Assembly: GCF_900176275.1 (NCBI RefSeq)
Contig: NZ_FWXD01000002.1
Coordinates: 195,985-259,984, forward strand
Direction of reading: 5' to 3'
Origin: Andreprevotia lacus DSM 23236
GTDB taxonomy: Bacteria > Pseudomonadota > Gammaproteobacteria > Burkholderiales > Chitinibacteraceae
DNA length: 64,000 nucleotides
The notes under the pieces were generated by a model. That model was not told the origin of the DNA. It made no database searches and was given only the letters and a program-made list of their open reading frames with translations. Shown piece after piece: positions 9,287 through 17,515 of this stretch (position 1 is its first letter; every line of letters begins with the position of its first letter). Made by a program: the position numbers and the translations under genes.

Positions 9287-9371
9287 GGTGATGGTCCGGG
9301 CGCGCAATCGACGCCTTTCCTTACAAGCATAGCTGCTGGCGGCATAATCACGACCCCGGCTGGCGCGCGGG

Positions 9372-9402
9372 CAAAAAAAAGGCGACAGACAAGCTGTCGC
9401 CT
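9372..9402 (-). terminator. intrinsic terminator after the GH64 gene
   Basis: On the minus strand GGCGACAG, a 5-nt loop and CTGTCGCC are followed by a T7 tract. It lies 41 bp past the stop of the GH64 gene and separates it from the binding-protein gene. Confidence 0.9.
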
Positions 9403-9442
9403 AAGCCAAGCCAAGGGAAAAAATCTTGCTTCGTGTTGCCTG

Positions 9443-11329
9443 TTACCAGCCCGCGGTGACGACCAGCGCCTTGGGGTTGCCAACTTCCAGCAGGCTGCTG
9501 TGGTTGCGGACGTCGTCATAGCAGAAGCCGTAGGACAGACCGTTGATGCTGTGGTCGTGCCAGAACTTTGCGTAGTAGTTGGCCGGCGCCTGCAGGTAGT
9601 AGTAGGCGGCGTTGCTCCAGTTGGCCTGATCCACGGTCTGGATCAGGTGGCGGTTGAATGCGGCGGTGATCTGCGCCTGCACCACCAATTCGTCCGACGA
9701 ACCGCTGGCGAGGTTGCCCGAGCCTTCCAGGATGGCCAGTGTGGTCGGCTTGCCGTGGATGTAGAGGTTGTAGGCGCCGCCATTCTTGTTGAACACGAAG
9801 TCGTTGCCGACGACGTGGCCGCTGAAGGTGCCGGCTTCGGCCGTGAAGGTCAGCTCGTGGCTGGCGTAGTAGCTCCAGATCTGGTTCACGTAGTTGTCGA
9901 AGTAGCTGGCGTAGCTGCCGGCCGGGCCAAATGCACCCTTGGCCGGAGCCACGATGCGGTACGGTGCCTTCACCAGCGTCTTGAACTCCGCGGGGACGTC
10001 GTTCTGGTAGGCGGCGAACAGCGCGGCGCGGCTTTCGGTTTCGCCCACGGTCTTGTCGTAGCCATCGTTGCCGATCAGACGGGTCAGGATGGGGAAGCCG
10101 AACTGGTCCACGCGGGTCGAGTTGCCGTGATAACCGTACTGGTCAACGGTGAATTCCACCCATTCGAAGTACACGTCCTGGTTCGGGTCGGTCGGGTTGC
10201 CCAGATCGGGGCCGGCAAAGCCGGTGCGGCCGTCGCCGGTGGTGTTGATCTTGATGTACAGCGGCGAACCCAGGCTGATGAACATGCGACCCGAAGTGAT
10301 GCGCGGCAGCGATACCCAGCTGGTGCTGCTCAGCTTCTGGAAATAGTTGCTGTAGTTCTGGCCGTTCTTGCTCAGATGGTTGGCACCATCATTGTCGGCC
10401 ACGGTGGCAGGCACCAGGTTGCCGGCGCTGTTGACGTAGACCAGCTGGCCGTTGGCCGGGTCGTAGCCGATGATGGCCCAGTACACCTGGCTGTCGGCAA
10501 ACGCACCCTTGGTACCGTTCAGCAGCTGGATGGTCATGGCGCCATTGCCGGTCGGGATGTTGGTAACCGGTGTCGGGGTCGCTGTCGGCACGGCGGTCGG
10601 TGCCGTGGTCGGACGCGGTGTCGGCGTCGGTGTGGCCGGGACTGCGGTCGGGGCCTTGGTCGGGATCGGGGTTGCCGTCGGGGCCGCTGTCGGCTGGCTG
10701 CCGCCGCATGCACCGACGTCATTCCAAGGCTTGCCGTCGCCCAAGCTTTGCGGAGGCACTTCGCCCTGCGTCCACCACTTGGCCACGTAGTTGCGGCTGG
10801 CGTAGCTCACCTGTGCGCCGCCGTTATAGGCGGTGCTGCTGTTCCAGGCCGGATAGCAGCCCGCGCCGGTGCTGACCGGGGTCGGCGTTGCGGCCGGCTT
10901 GGCAGTCGGGGTTGGCGTGCTGGTGGGGGCCGTGGTCGGCTTGGGTGTCGGCGTACTGGTGGGCGCAGCGGTCGGTGCTGCAGTTGGCGCAGCACCGATG
11001 GTTACGCTGAACCACGGCGTATCGTAGGCCGGGGTGCCGTTGTTGTAGGTGAAGGCGTAGCGCAGCGCGTTGCCGGTGGCGACATCGACCTTCTGCTCGT
11101 AGCGGGCGCTGCTGCCGTTGTAGCTGGTGCGCAGGTTTTGCTGTGCGCCACCGTTGACGGTGTAGTGCACGTCCACCCAGCTGGTGCTGACGTTGGACTT
11201 GAACCAGATGACCGCGCTGTTGCCGCTGACATCCACACCATTGCTGTAATCCGCCGCCATTGCGCGCATGGCCAATAGTGCAAGGCCCAGCGCGAATAGC
11301 CGGGCGGCCATTCGTATCCAGTTGTTCAT
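9443..11329 (-). CDS. secreted GH64 beta-1,3-glucanase with CBM56 and CBM5/12 modules
   Basis: This 628-aa secreted enzyme should cleave beta-1,3-glucan such as laminarin, curdlan or fungal-wall glucan. After a signal peptide (to AMA) comes a CBM56-like beta-1,3-glucan-binding module (about 27-112; WVDVHYTVNGGAQQN). A Thr/Pro linker follows, then a CBM5/12 chitin-binding-type module (158-208; YNGGAQVSYASRNY, WWTQG), a second linker, and a GH64 thaumatin-like catalytic domain (261-628; QVYWAIIGYDPANGQLVYV, YFEWVEFTVD). The ATG at 11329 has GGAGAGAG upstream. A perfect LacI-type operator lies 48 bp upstream. The catalytic acids cannot be pinned without alignment. It is the last gene of the minus-strand arm of the glucan island and has its own promoter region. 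Confidence 0.88.
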   Translation of the reverse strand: MNNWIRMAARLFALGLALLAMRAMAADYSNGVDVSGNSAVIWFKSNVSTSWVDVHYTVNGGAQQNLRTSYNGSSARYEQKVDVATGNALRYAFTYNNGTPAYDTPWFSVTIGAAPTAAPTAAPTSTPTPKPTTAPTSTPTPTAKPAATPTPVSTGAGCYPAWNSSTAYNGGAQVSYASRNYVAKWWTQGEVPPQSLGDGKPWNDVGACGGSQPTAAPTATPIPTKAPTAVPATPTPTPRPTTAPTAVPTATPTPVTNIPTGNGAMTIQLLNGTKGAFADSQVYWAIIGYDPANGQLVYVNSAGNLVPATVADNDGANHLSKNGQNYSNYFQKLSSTSWVSLPRITSGRMFISLGSPLYIKINTTGDGRTGFAGPDLGNPTDPNQDVYFEWVEFTVDQYGYHGNSTRVDQFGFPILTRLIGNDGYDKTVGETESRAALFAAYQNDVPAEFKTLVKAPYRIVAPAKGAFGPAGSYASYFDNYVNQIWSYYASHELTFTAEAGTFSGHVVGNDFVFNKNGGAYNLYIHGKPTTLAILEGSGNLASGSSDELVVQAQITAAFNRHLIQTVDQANWSNAAYYYLQAPANYYAKFWHDHSINGLSYGFCYDDVRNHSSLLEVGNPKALVVTAGW

Positions 11330-11376
11330 TGCTCTCTCCATCCCGCTTGGGCGGGTCGTTTTGGTTTGCCGGCAAT

Positions 11377-11390
11377 TGAAAGCGCTTTCA
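11377..11390. promoter_or_regulatory. LacI-family operator upstream of GH64
   Basis: TGAAAGCGCTTTCA is a perfect 14-bp palindrome with the central CG typical of LacI/CcpA-type operators. It sits between the permease gene and GH64. Near-identical sites occur at 15604 and 15749, flanking the lacI-type gene. Confidence 0.85.
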
Positions 11391-11475
11391 GTTTTTCTGT
11401 CAAGCGGTCTGGATAGTCGGTGATGGAAAATGACAAACGGCGGGGCTGTTGTGGCTTGTGCGATACAGCGCGGGA

Positions 11476-12318
11476 TCAGTGTTCGTGCATGCCGTTACCG
11501 GCCAGCACACTGCGCCACTGGCGGGTGGCCAGTGCCAGTACGATCAGTGTCGGTACGATGGCCAGCAGGGCACCGGCCATCACGCCACCCCAGTCCCCGC
11601 CTGATGCACCTTGCATGGCACGCAAGGCAACGTGCACCGTGTAGTGCTCGGGCGAGGGCAGTACCACCAGTGGCAGCAGAAAGCTGTTCCATGTGGCGAT
11701 GAAACAGATGACCGCCAGCGTGGCAAGCGCGGGTTTGCATAATGGCAGCGCGATTCGGACAAACAGCTGCCATTCATTGCAACCGTCGATGCGCGCGGCG
11801 TCGAGCAGGGCTTGCGGTATGCCCTGGGCGATATGCTGACGCATCAGCAACACGCCCATGCCGCTGACCGCTGCCGGCATGTAGGCCGCGCGGAACTGAT
11901 CCACCCAGCCCAGCTGGTTCACCCAGAAAAAATAGGGCAGCACGGTCATGAACGGCGGTAGCAGCATGGCCAGCAGCGCCAGCGCAACCAGCATGCGTTG
12001 CCCGGCAAAGCGGTAGACCGCCAGCGCAAAGCCGGTGAGCGCGGAAACGGCCAGGCTGAGCACGGTGCCCACGCAGGTGACATAGAGGCTGTTGCCCAGC
12101 GCAGACCAGAACGGCGTGGCCGACAGCGTGGCGATGTTGTTGGCAAACTGCCGGCCGGGCAGCATGGGCGGTGGCAGATTGAAGATGCTGGCGCTGTCGT
12201 GGCTGGCAAAGACCAGCAGATACCAGAACGGCAGCAGCATCAGCATGCCGGCGGCGACCAGCCACAGCCGCGCCAGCCAGTGCTGCCAGCGCGGGCCGTT
12301 CAGTGCCTGCCCGGCCAT
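11476..12318 (-). CDS. sugar ABC transporter permease, MalG type
   Basis: This 280-aa inner-membrane protein has six predicted helices and the MalG-type EAA loop (LLDAARIDGCNEWQLF, with the family's second half IALPLCKPALA). That loop docks an ATPase. The start at 12318 follows AAGGAAC and overlaps the end of the upstream permease by 19 bp, so the two are translationally coupled. It works with the adjacent permease and binding protein to import an oligosaccharide, probably products of the neighbouring glucanases. No ATPase gene is in the cluster. The C-terminus is short (GNGMHEH). Confidence 0.9.
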   Translation of the reverse strand: MAGQALNGPRWQHWLARLWLVAAGMLMLLPFWYLLVFASHDSASIFNLPPPMLPGRQFANNIATLSATPFWSALGNSLYVTCVGTVLSLAVSALTGFALAVYRFAGQRMLVALALLAMLLPPFMTVLPYFFWVNQLGWVDQFRAAYMPAAVSGMGVLLMRQHIAQGIPQALLDAARIDGCNEWQLFVRIALPLCKPALATLAVICFIATWNSFLLPLVVLPSPEHYTVHVALRAMQGASGGDWGGVMAGALLAIVPTLIVLALATRQWRSVLAGNGMHEH

Positions 12319-13187
12319 GCGCGTTCCTTGCCCAGCAGATTGAGGGCCACGATCAGCGTGACGGTGCTGACCAGCAGCAGCCATGCCATGGCGGCGGCGC
12401 TGCCCATGTCGCCATTGATGAAGGCCAGCCGGTAGATGTAGAGCGAGGTAGTCAGTGCCGATTGGGTGGTGCCGCCATCGGGGGCGAGGATGAAGGCTTC
12501 ATCGAACAACTGGCAGCCACCAATCAAGGTGAGCGTGCCACCCAGCAACAGCATGGGGCGCAATTGCGGCAGTACCACGCTGCGGAAGCGCCGCCAGCCG
12601 GTGGCGCCATCCAGCGTAGCGGCGTCGAGCAGGTGCGGCGGCAGGTTTTGCAACGCGGTCAGGTACAGCACGGTGTTCCAGCCGGTGTAGCGCCAGATCA
12701 CCAGCAGTGCGATCGAGAACTTGATCCAGTGCGCATCATGCAGCCAGTCCACCGTGCCCAGCCCCAGCCGGGCGAGCATCTGGTTGAGCAGGCCGAATTC
12801 GTTGGAAAACAGCGTCATGAATACCAGCGCGATGGCAATCGACGAGGTGACATAGGGCAGCATGCAGACAAAGCCGGCCAGCCCGCTCAAGCGGCCCAGC
12901 CGGGTATAAATGGCCCAGGCCAGCGCCAGTGCCAGTACGTGCTGCGGGATGCCGGCCAGCAGGGTGAGCACCAGCGTGTTGGCGAGCGAGGCCCAGAACA
13001 GCGGGTCATGCCAGGCGAACCGGAAGTTCTGCCAGCCGGCCGGCCGCAGCCCGGCCAGCCCGGCGACCGCATCGCCATGCTGGAAGGCCAGCCACAATGA
13101 ACCCGCGAACGGCACCGCCACGAACAGCAGAAACAGCACGAAGAATGGCGCCGCAAACAGATAGGGCGCCCAGCGGGTGCCGCTCAT
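12300..13187 (-). CDS. sugar ABC transporter permease, MalF type
   Basis: This 295-aa inner-membrane protein is the MalF-like partner. It starts with a helix at APYLFAAPFFVLFLLFV. Its EAA loop reads LLDAATLDGATGWRRF followed by VVLPQLRPML. Its ATG overlaps the stop of the binding-protein gene (ATGA), and its own end overlaps the next permease. The tight overlaps indicate one transcript encoding a CUT1-class importer. Confidence 0.9.
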   Translation of the reverse strand: MSGTRWAPYLFAAPFFVLFLLFVAVPFAGSLWLAFQHGDAVAGLAGLRPAGWQNFRFAWHDPLFWASLANTLVLTLLAGIPQHVLALALAWAIYTRLGRLSGLAGFVCMLPYVTSSIAIALVFMTLFSNEFGLLNQMLARLGLGTVDWLHDAHWIKFSIALLVIWRYTGWNTVLYLTALQNLPPHLLDAATLDGATGWRRFRSVVLPQLRPMLLLGGTLTLIGGCQLFDEAFILAPDGGTTQSALTTSLYIYRLAFINGDMGSAAAMAWLLLVSTVTLIVALNLLGKERAWPGRH

Positions 13188-14437
13188 TGCCGCAAGCGCA
13201 GCTCGATCTGCTTTTGCGCATCAGCCAGTGCTGCGCGAATGTCCTTGTCGTTGAACAGCACCGCGTCCAGTGCGGCATTCACCTGTTCTTCGGCCAACGG
13301 GTCGTTGCGGTCCAGTCGTGTTGCCGGTGTGGCCTGCGCTGCATTGCGCCACAGTTTGCGCGCCGGCTGGCCGCCGAAGAAGGGCATGGGGGCATCGACA
13401 TAGGCATCCTGCATTGCGCTGTTCAGCGCAGGAAAGGCCTGCAGTGCCGGCGCCTGCCAGGCGGCAAGCTGTATCTTGCTGTCGGCGCTGAGCAGTTGCA
13501 TGAATTCCCACGCCAGTTGCTTGTTTGCCGCTTGCGCCGGAATGGCATAGAACGAGCCCCCCCACGCCGCGTTGCGTTGTGCCGGCAGCGGCGCAGCACG
13601 CCACTGGCCGCCGGTGTTGGGGGCCGCCCAGCTCTCTAGCTGGCCGGCAAACCACGAGCCACTCGGCACCGTCGCCACCTTGCCGCTGCGCAGCATGGCG
13701 GTCCATTCGTTGGTCCACGGCGTGACGCGCGCATCCAGCCCTTCCTTGCGCACCGTGCGTGCCAGCTCGAATGCCTTGATGAAGCGCGCACTGGTAACGG
13801 CGGGGCGGCCATTGTGGTCGAAGTAAATGCCCTCGCCTTCGGCAGTATTGGCGCGCAGATACAGGTTCTTCATGTCGTGTGCATTGGCCAGCAGATACTG
13901 GCCAGTGGCCGCTTTCAGCTTGCGTCCGGCGGCCAGCATGCCCTCCCACGAGGTGGTCAGGTCGGCCTCGCGCAGGCCGGCGCGGTCGAGCACGTCCTTG
14001 CGGTAGAACAGTGTGCCGGGGCCGATGTCGGCGGGCAGTGCATAGATGGCCTTGCCGGTGGTCGCCTGCTCGAAGGCGTAGTGGACGAATAGCGGCCGCA
14101 GGCGCGCGGCCAAGTAGGGCGGGGCGGTGAGGTCGGTCAGCACCCCGGCGGCTTTGAAGCGGCCGAGGTAATTGGCCTCGATGCCGACCAGGTCAGGCAC
14201 GCCGCTTTTGCCGGCCAGCTGGGTGACCAGTCGGTTGTGATGATCGGCATAGCCCAGCGTGGCCAGATTGATGCGCACGTCGGGGTGCAGCTTCTGCCAC
14301 GCCGGCAATGCAAGCTTGACGGCTTCATCCAGCTTGGGAAAAACGGCAACCGTCAGTACCTGCCCGGCGTGTACGGCCGAGAGCAGAAAAAAGGTGCACG
14401 CGGCCAGCACCGGCCGCAGGCGGTGTTGCGTATTCAT
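13184..14437 (-). CDS. extracellular sugar-binding protein, family 1 (CUT1)
   Basis: This 417-aa periplasmic protein has a signal peptide (ending SAVHA) and family-1 features: the WQKLHPDVRINLATLGYADHH region, IEANYLGRFKAAGVL, YALPADIGPGTLFYRKDVL and WGGSFYAIPAQAANKQLAWEF. It should capture oligosaccharides for the two downstream permeases. GGGGAGA lies 8 bp before the chosen ATG at 14437; the open frame continues 22 codons upstream without support. The glucanase context suggests laminari-oligosaccharides, which is inference. Confidence 0.88.
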   Translation of the reverse strand: MNTQHRLRPVLAACTFFLLSAVHAGQVLTVAVFPKLDEAVKLALPAWQKLHPDVRINLATLGYADHHNRLVTQLAGKSGVPDLVGIEANYLGRFKAAGVLTDLTAPPYLAARLRPLFVHYAFEQATTGKAIYALPADIGPGTLFYRKDVLDRAGLREADLTTSWEGMLAAGRKLKAATGQYLLANAHDMKNLYLRANTAEGEGIYFDHNGRPAVTSARFIKAFELARTVRKEGLDARVTPWTNEWTAMLRSGKVATVPSGSWFAGQLESWAAPNTGGQWRAAPLPAQRNAAWGGSFYAIPAQAANKQLAWEFMQLLSADSKIQLAAWQAPALQAFPALNSAMQDAYVDAPMPFFGGQPARKLWRNAAQATPATRLDRNDPLAEEQVNAALDAVLFNDKDIRAALADAQKQIELRLRQ

Positions 14438-14510
14438 GCTTGTCTCCCCACGGCCTTCAGACCGTTTTCTTGTAGGGGCCGCCGGCATTGGGCCGTGCGG
14501 CATGTCCGAC

Positions 14511-14530
14511 CGGGCATGCGTGCATGCCCG
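14511..14530. repeat. inverted repeat between lacI-type gene and binding protein
   Basis: CGGGCATGC and GCATGCCCG form a perfect 9-bp inverted repeat with a GT spacer. There is no T tract, so it is not a standard terminator. It may stabilise or process the transcript between the regulator and transporter genes, or bind a protein. Confidence 0.55.
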
Positions 14531-14585
14531 ACTGGCAAGATAACGTGTCGTTCCGGGGGAGAGAAGCCAGTAAAGACCTTATGCG

Positions 14586-15590
14586 TCAGCGCAACCGACG
14601 AGTGGAGTCGCGCGTGATCAATTCCAGCCGCAGATCGGGCCGTTGCGGCGTTTGCCCGCTCAGCACGCTGACCAGCGTTTGTGCTGCCGCCATGCCGATC
14701 TCGAAGGCAGGCTGGCGCACCGTGGTCAGCGGCGGGGCCATGTAGCTGCTGTAGGGCAGGTCGTCGAAGCCGACCAGCGATACGTCCTCCGGCACGCGGA
14801 TGCCGCGCTGGTAGAGTCCCAGTCGTGCACCCAGCGCCATCTGGTCGTTGGCGGCAAAAATGGCGGTGAACGGTATGCGGTCGCTCAAGAGCTGGCTGAC
14901 CGCAACCACGCCGCTCACCTCGCTGTACTCGCCCTGCACGATCAGGCGCGGGTCGATGGCGATGCCGGCCGCCGCCAGTGCGTCCTTGTAGCCTGCTTGC
15001 CGCTCCTCACTGTCCGGGTGGCCGGGGGCGCCGCAAATGTGTGCAATCTGGTGGTGGCCCAGGCTGATCAGATAGGCGGTGGCCTCGCGCGCGGCGGCGC
15101 GGTCGTCCAGCCAGAAGCTGTAGACATTGGCGGCATCGAGCTGGCGGCCAGTCACGACGACGGGAATGCGCGCGGCCTGGTGCACCAGTGCTTCATCCAG
15201 CATGCCGCCGGTCAGCACGATCAGACCGTCCACCTGCCGGCTGGCCAGCAGTGCGATACGGTGGGCTTCTTCCTTGGCGTCCCAGTGGCCGTTGGCAAAG
15301 ATGGGGGTGTAGCCGGTGCCGGCCAGCCCTTTTTCTACGCCCTCCAGGCATTCGCCATAGAAAGGGCTGGCAATGTTCTGCGTCAGCACCCCTATGGTCA
15401 TCGAACGGCCGCTGGCCAGTGCCTGCGCCACCCGGTTCGGCTGGTAGTTCAATTTGTTGATTGCGCGCTCCACGGCCTCGCGCTTGCTGTCCTTGACCGC
15501 AGCGGTGCCGTTCAGGATGCGCGATACGGTGCTGGGCGAAACGCCGGCCTCTCGGGCCACTTGCTCCAGCGTACTTATTTTTGCTTGCAT
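14586..15590 (-). CDS. LacI-family transcriptional regulator of the glucan island
   Basis: This 334-aa protein has an N-terminal LacI helix-turn-helix (STLEQVAREAGVSPSTVSRI, then LNYQPNRVAQALASGRS hinge) and a periplasmic-binding-like sensor domain (IGVLTQNIASPFYGE, IFAANDQMALGA, VSLVGFDDLPYSSYMAPPLTTVRQP). It should repress or activate the neighbouring genes until an oligosaccharide binds. An operator-like site lies 13 bp upstream of its own start. Two more lie upstream of the HExxH/GH16 pair and of GH64. It is encoded in line with the importer genes, 148 bp before the binding protein. Confidence 0.92.
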   Translation of the reverse strand: MQAKISTLEQVAREAGVSPSTVSRILNGTAAVKDSKREAVERAINKLNYQPNRVAQALASGRSMTIGVLTQNIASPFYGECLEGVEKGLAGTGYTPIFANGHWDAKEEAHRIALLASRQVDGLIVLTGGMLDEALVHQAARIPVVVTGRQLDAANVYSFWLDDRAAAREATAYLISLGHHQIAHICGAPGHPDSEERQAGYKDALAAAGIAIDPRLIVQGEYSEVSGVVAVSQLLSDRIPFTAIFAANDQMALGARLGLYQRGIRVPEDVSLVGFDDLPYSSYMAPPLTTVRQPAFEIGMAAAQTLVSVLSGQTPQRPDLRLELITRDSTRRLR

Positions 15591-15603
15591 GGACTGATCA
15601 TCT

Positions 15604-15617
15604 TGAAAGCGTTGTCA
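15604..15617. promoter_or_regulatory. LacI-family operator upstream of the lacI-type gene
   Basis: TGAAAGCGTTGTCA matches the perfect site at 11377 in 12 of 14 positions. Its position directly before the regulator start suggests autoregulation of the lacI-type/importer transcript. Confidence 0.65.
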
Positions 15618-15748
15618 TGAATGGGCACGTTTGCTATCGTGCCACTTTATTGCAGCTAACTGCTTATTTGTTCTGGCTATTTTAGCATTCGACTGCCATT
15701 TTCTGTTCATGTCGATTGCGGTGTTGCAGTAAAAACTGCGTAAAAATT

Positions 15749-15762
15749 TGAAAGCGCTTCCA
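15749..15762. promoter_or_regulatory. LacI-family operator upstream of the HExxH/GH16 genes
   Basis: TGAAAGCGCTTCCA matches the perfect site in 13 of 14 positions. It lies 66 bp before the gene at 15828 and 132 bp from the second operator, a spacing that would also allow looping across the divergent promoters. Confidence 0.78.
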
Positions 15763-15827
15763 TTTTTCCGTTACTGCACGGCGGCAAGTGGAGGCCTGAC
15801 CCTGACTGGATGGAGTCTGCATTGCCC

Positions 15828-17393
15828 ATGTTCAAGCCCTTACCCCTGGTCGCTGCCCTGCTGGTGCTGACCGTTCCGTTGGCTCATGCCGCTTGGCCGG
15901 TCTGGCAGGCCGACGTCTATTATGCCGCCGGAAGCATCGTGTCTTACAACGGGCACGATTACCAGGCGCTGGTCAGCCAGACCGACTACGCAGCCACCGG
16001 CTGGAACCCCAATAGTGCCAGCTTGTGGCGCGATCTGGGGACGAGTAGCAACGCTGTTACACCACAACCGACCCCGATCCCGACGGCATTGCCCAGCCCC
16101 CAGCCCACCGCTGCGCCGGCCGGTGGCTGCTACGCAGCATGGGACAGCAGCAAGGCCTACAACGGAGGCGCGCAGGTAAGCTATGCCGGCCGCAACTACG
16201 TGGCGCGCTGGTGGACGCAGGGCGACATCCCGGCCAGCAACACGGCTGAAGGCCGGCCCTGGAACGATGCCGGTAGCTGTGGCACTGCCCTGCCGACGGC
16301 CACGCCTATGCCTACAGCGACCCCGCGACCGAGTGCCACGCCAGCTCCCACGCCCATCCCGACTGCTACGCCACGCCCGACGGTAACGCCAACCCCGGCG
16401 CCGGCATGTGCAAGCTGGCTGCAGAGCCAGACCTATGCGGCCGGCGATGTCGTCGCCTATCAAGGCAAGACCTACACCGCGCTGGTGCCGCATACGCTGG
16501 CGCCCGGCGTGGACTGGAACCCGGGCAGCACGGCCACGCTGTGGCAGGCCGGCGGCAGCTGCAAGCCGCTGGTCCAGCCGGTGCCGAAGTTTGCCGCACC
16601 GGCGCTGAGCTGGCAGGAGCACTGGTTCGAACACCAGCAGAACATGAAGCTGATTGCCTACAACGACACCGTCGCACTGTATTTCGACGACGACGTGAAC
16701 CGCGATGCCGGCAAGTGGATGCTGCCTTACCTGACGAAGATGTGGCAGTACGCACAGCAGACCTATGGCCCGGCCACCTTGACCACCGACCGCATGTACT
16801 CGCTGCACCATGAAGCCAAGTACTACGGTGGCCATCCGTCCACTGTCTACGATGCCTCGCACGACTATCACAACGTCAGCGATGTGGGCGGCAGCAACTG
16901 GATCAACCCGCAGTACGAGGTGGTCACGCACGAAACCGGCCACGTGGTCGAAAGCATCGCCAGTGGCAAGCATGGCTCGCCGGCCTTCCCGCTGTGGGGC
17001 GACAGCAAGTGGATGGAGTTCTACATCTACGACGCCTATGTGGCGCTGGGCATGAGTGCGCAGGCCAGCGATGTCTACAACCGCTGGACGAACGACAGCG
17101 ACAGCTTCCCGCGTGCCGGCACCAACTGGTTCCGCGACTGGTTCTACCCGCTATGGCGCGATCACGGCCACGCGCAGGTAATGAACCGCTACTTCCAGCT
17201 GGTGGGGCAGTACTTCCCCAATAACGGCCGCGACTACACGCGCAACATGAACTGGGGCGAGTACATCCACTTCATGAGCGGCGCAGCCGGCACCGACCTG
17301 AAGGCACAGGCCGCCACGGCCTTTGGCTGGCCGGCCGACTGGGAAACGCAATACCAGCAGGCCAAACGCGATTTTCCGAACATCCGCTATTGA
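15828..17393 (+). CDS. secreted HExxH putative metallopeptidase with three CBM5/12 modules
   Basis: This 521-aa exported protein has a signal peptide (to LAHA) and three CBM5/12 chitin-type modules: about 22-71, 101-151 (near-identical to those of GH64 and GH16) and 193-245. Pro/Thr linkers separate them. The C-terminal 270 residues are not a known glycosidase to my eye. They contain HETGH (about 368-372) preceded by a beta-strand-like YEVVT, and a candidate third zinc ligand Glu about 25 residues later in SKWMEFYIYDAY. That spacing is gluzincin-like. It probably cleaves protein bound to chitin or glucan. The ATG at 15828 starts the signal peptide directly, with GGAG 12 bp upstream; an ATG at 15810 is possible. 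The family is unassigned. Confidence 0.75.
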   Translation: MFKPLPLVAALLVLTVPLAHAAWPVWQADVYYAAGSIVSYNGHDYQALVSQTDYAATGWNPNSASLWRDLGTSSNAVTPQPTPIPTALPSPQPTAAPAGGCYAAWDSSKAYNGGAQVSYAGRNYVARWWTQGDIPASNTAEGRPWNDAGSCGTALPTATPMPTATPRPSATPAPTPIPTATPRPTVTPTPAPACASWLQSQTYAAGDVVAYQGKTYTALVPHTLAPGVDWNPGSTATLWQAGGSCKPLVQPVPKFAAPALSWQEHWFEHQQNMKLIAYNDTVALYFDDDVNRDAGKWMLPYLTKMWQYAQQTYGPATLTTDRMYSLHHEAKYYGGHPSTVYDASHDYHNVSDVGGSNWINPQYEVVTHETGHVVESIASGKHGSPAFPLWGDSKWMEFYIYDAYVALGMSAQASDVYNRWTNDSDSFPRAGTNWFRDWFYPLWRDHGHAQVMNRYFQLVGQYFPNNGRDYTRNMNWGEYIHFMSGAAGTDLKAQAATAFGWPADWETQYQQAKRDFPNIRY

Positions 17394-17515
17394 TCGGGCT
17401 GCGATCAGCGGCGAGCAGTTGTTTCAAACGGGCAGCCTAGCCAGCCGCCCGTGCAGTACCTCGAGGGCAGTACCTACAAGCTGGCAACAGCAATAACGAT
17501 ATGGAGTGAGTGGAC

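Noticed and set aside
10540-10990. Pro/Thr-rich repetitive DNA in GH64 (also in the two other CBM genes) as a possible CRISPR or satellite
   Set aside because: It is in frame, encodes flexible linkers between modules and has no regular repeat-spacer unit.
9062-11278. 738-codon plus-strand frame across GH64
   Set aside because: The translation is Gly/Arg/Val-rich repeat caused by the antisense of Thr/Pro linkers. The minus strand has a signal peptide, modules and a ribosome binding site.
14511-14530. Inverted repeat considered as a terminator for the LacI-type gene
   Set aside because: There is no T tract on either side, so it is reported only as an inverted repeat.
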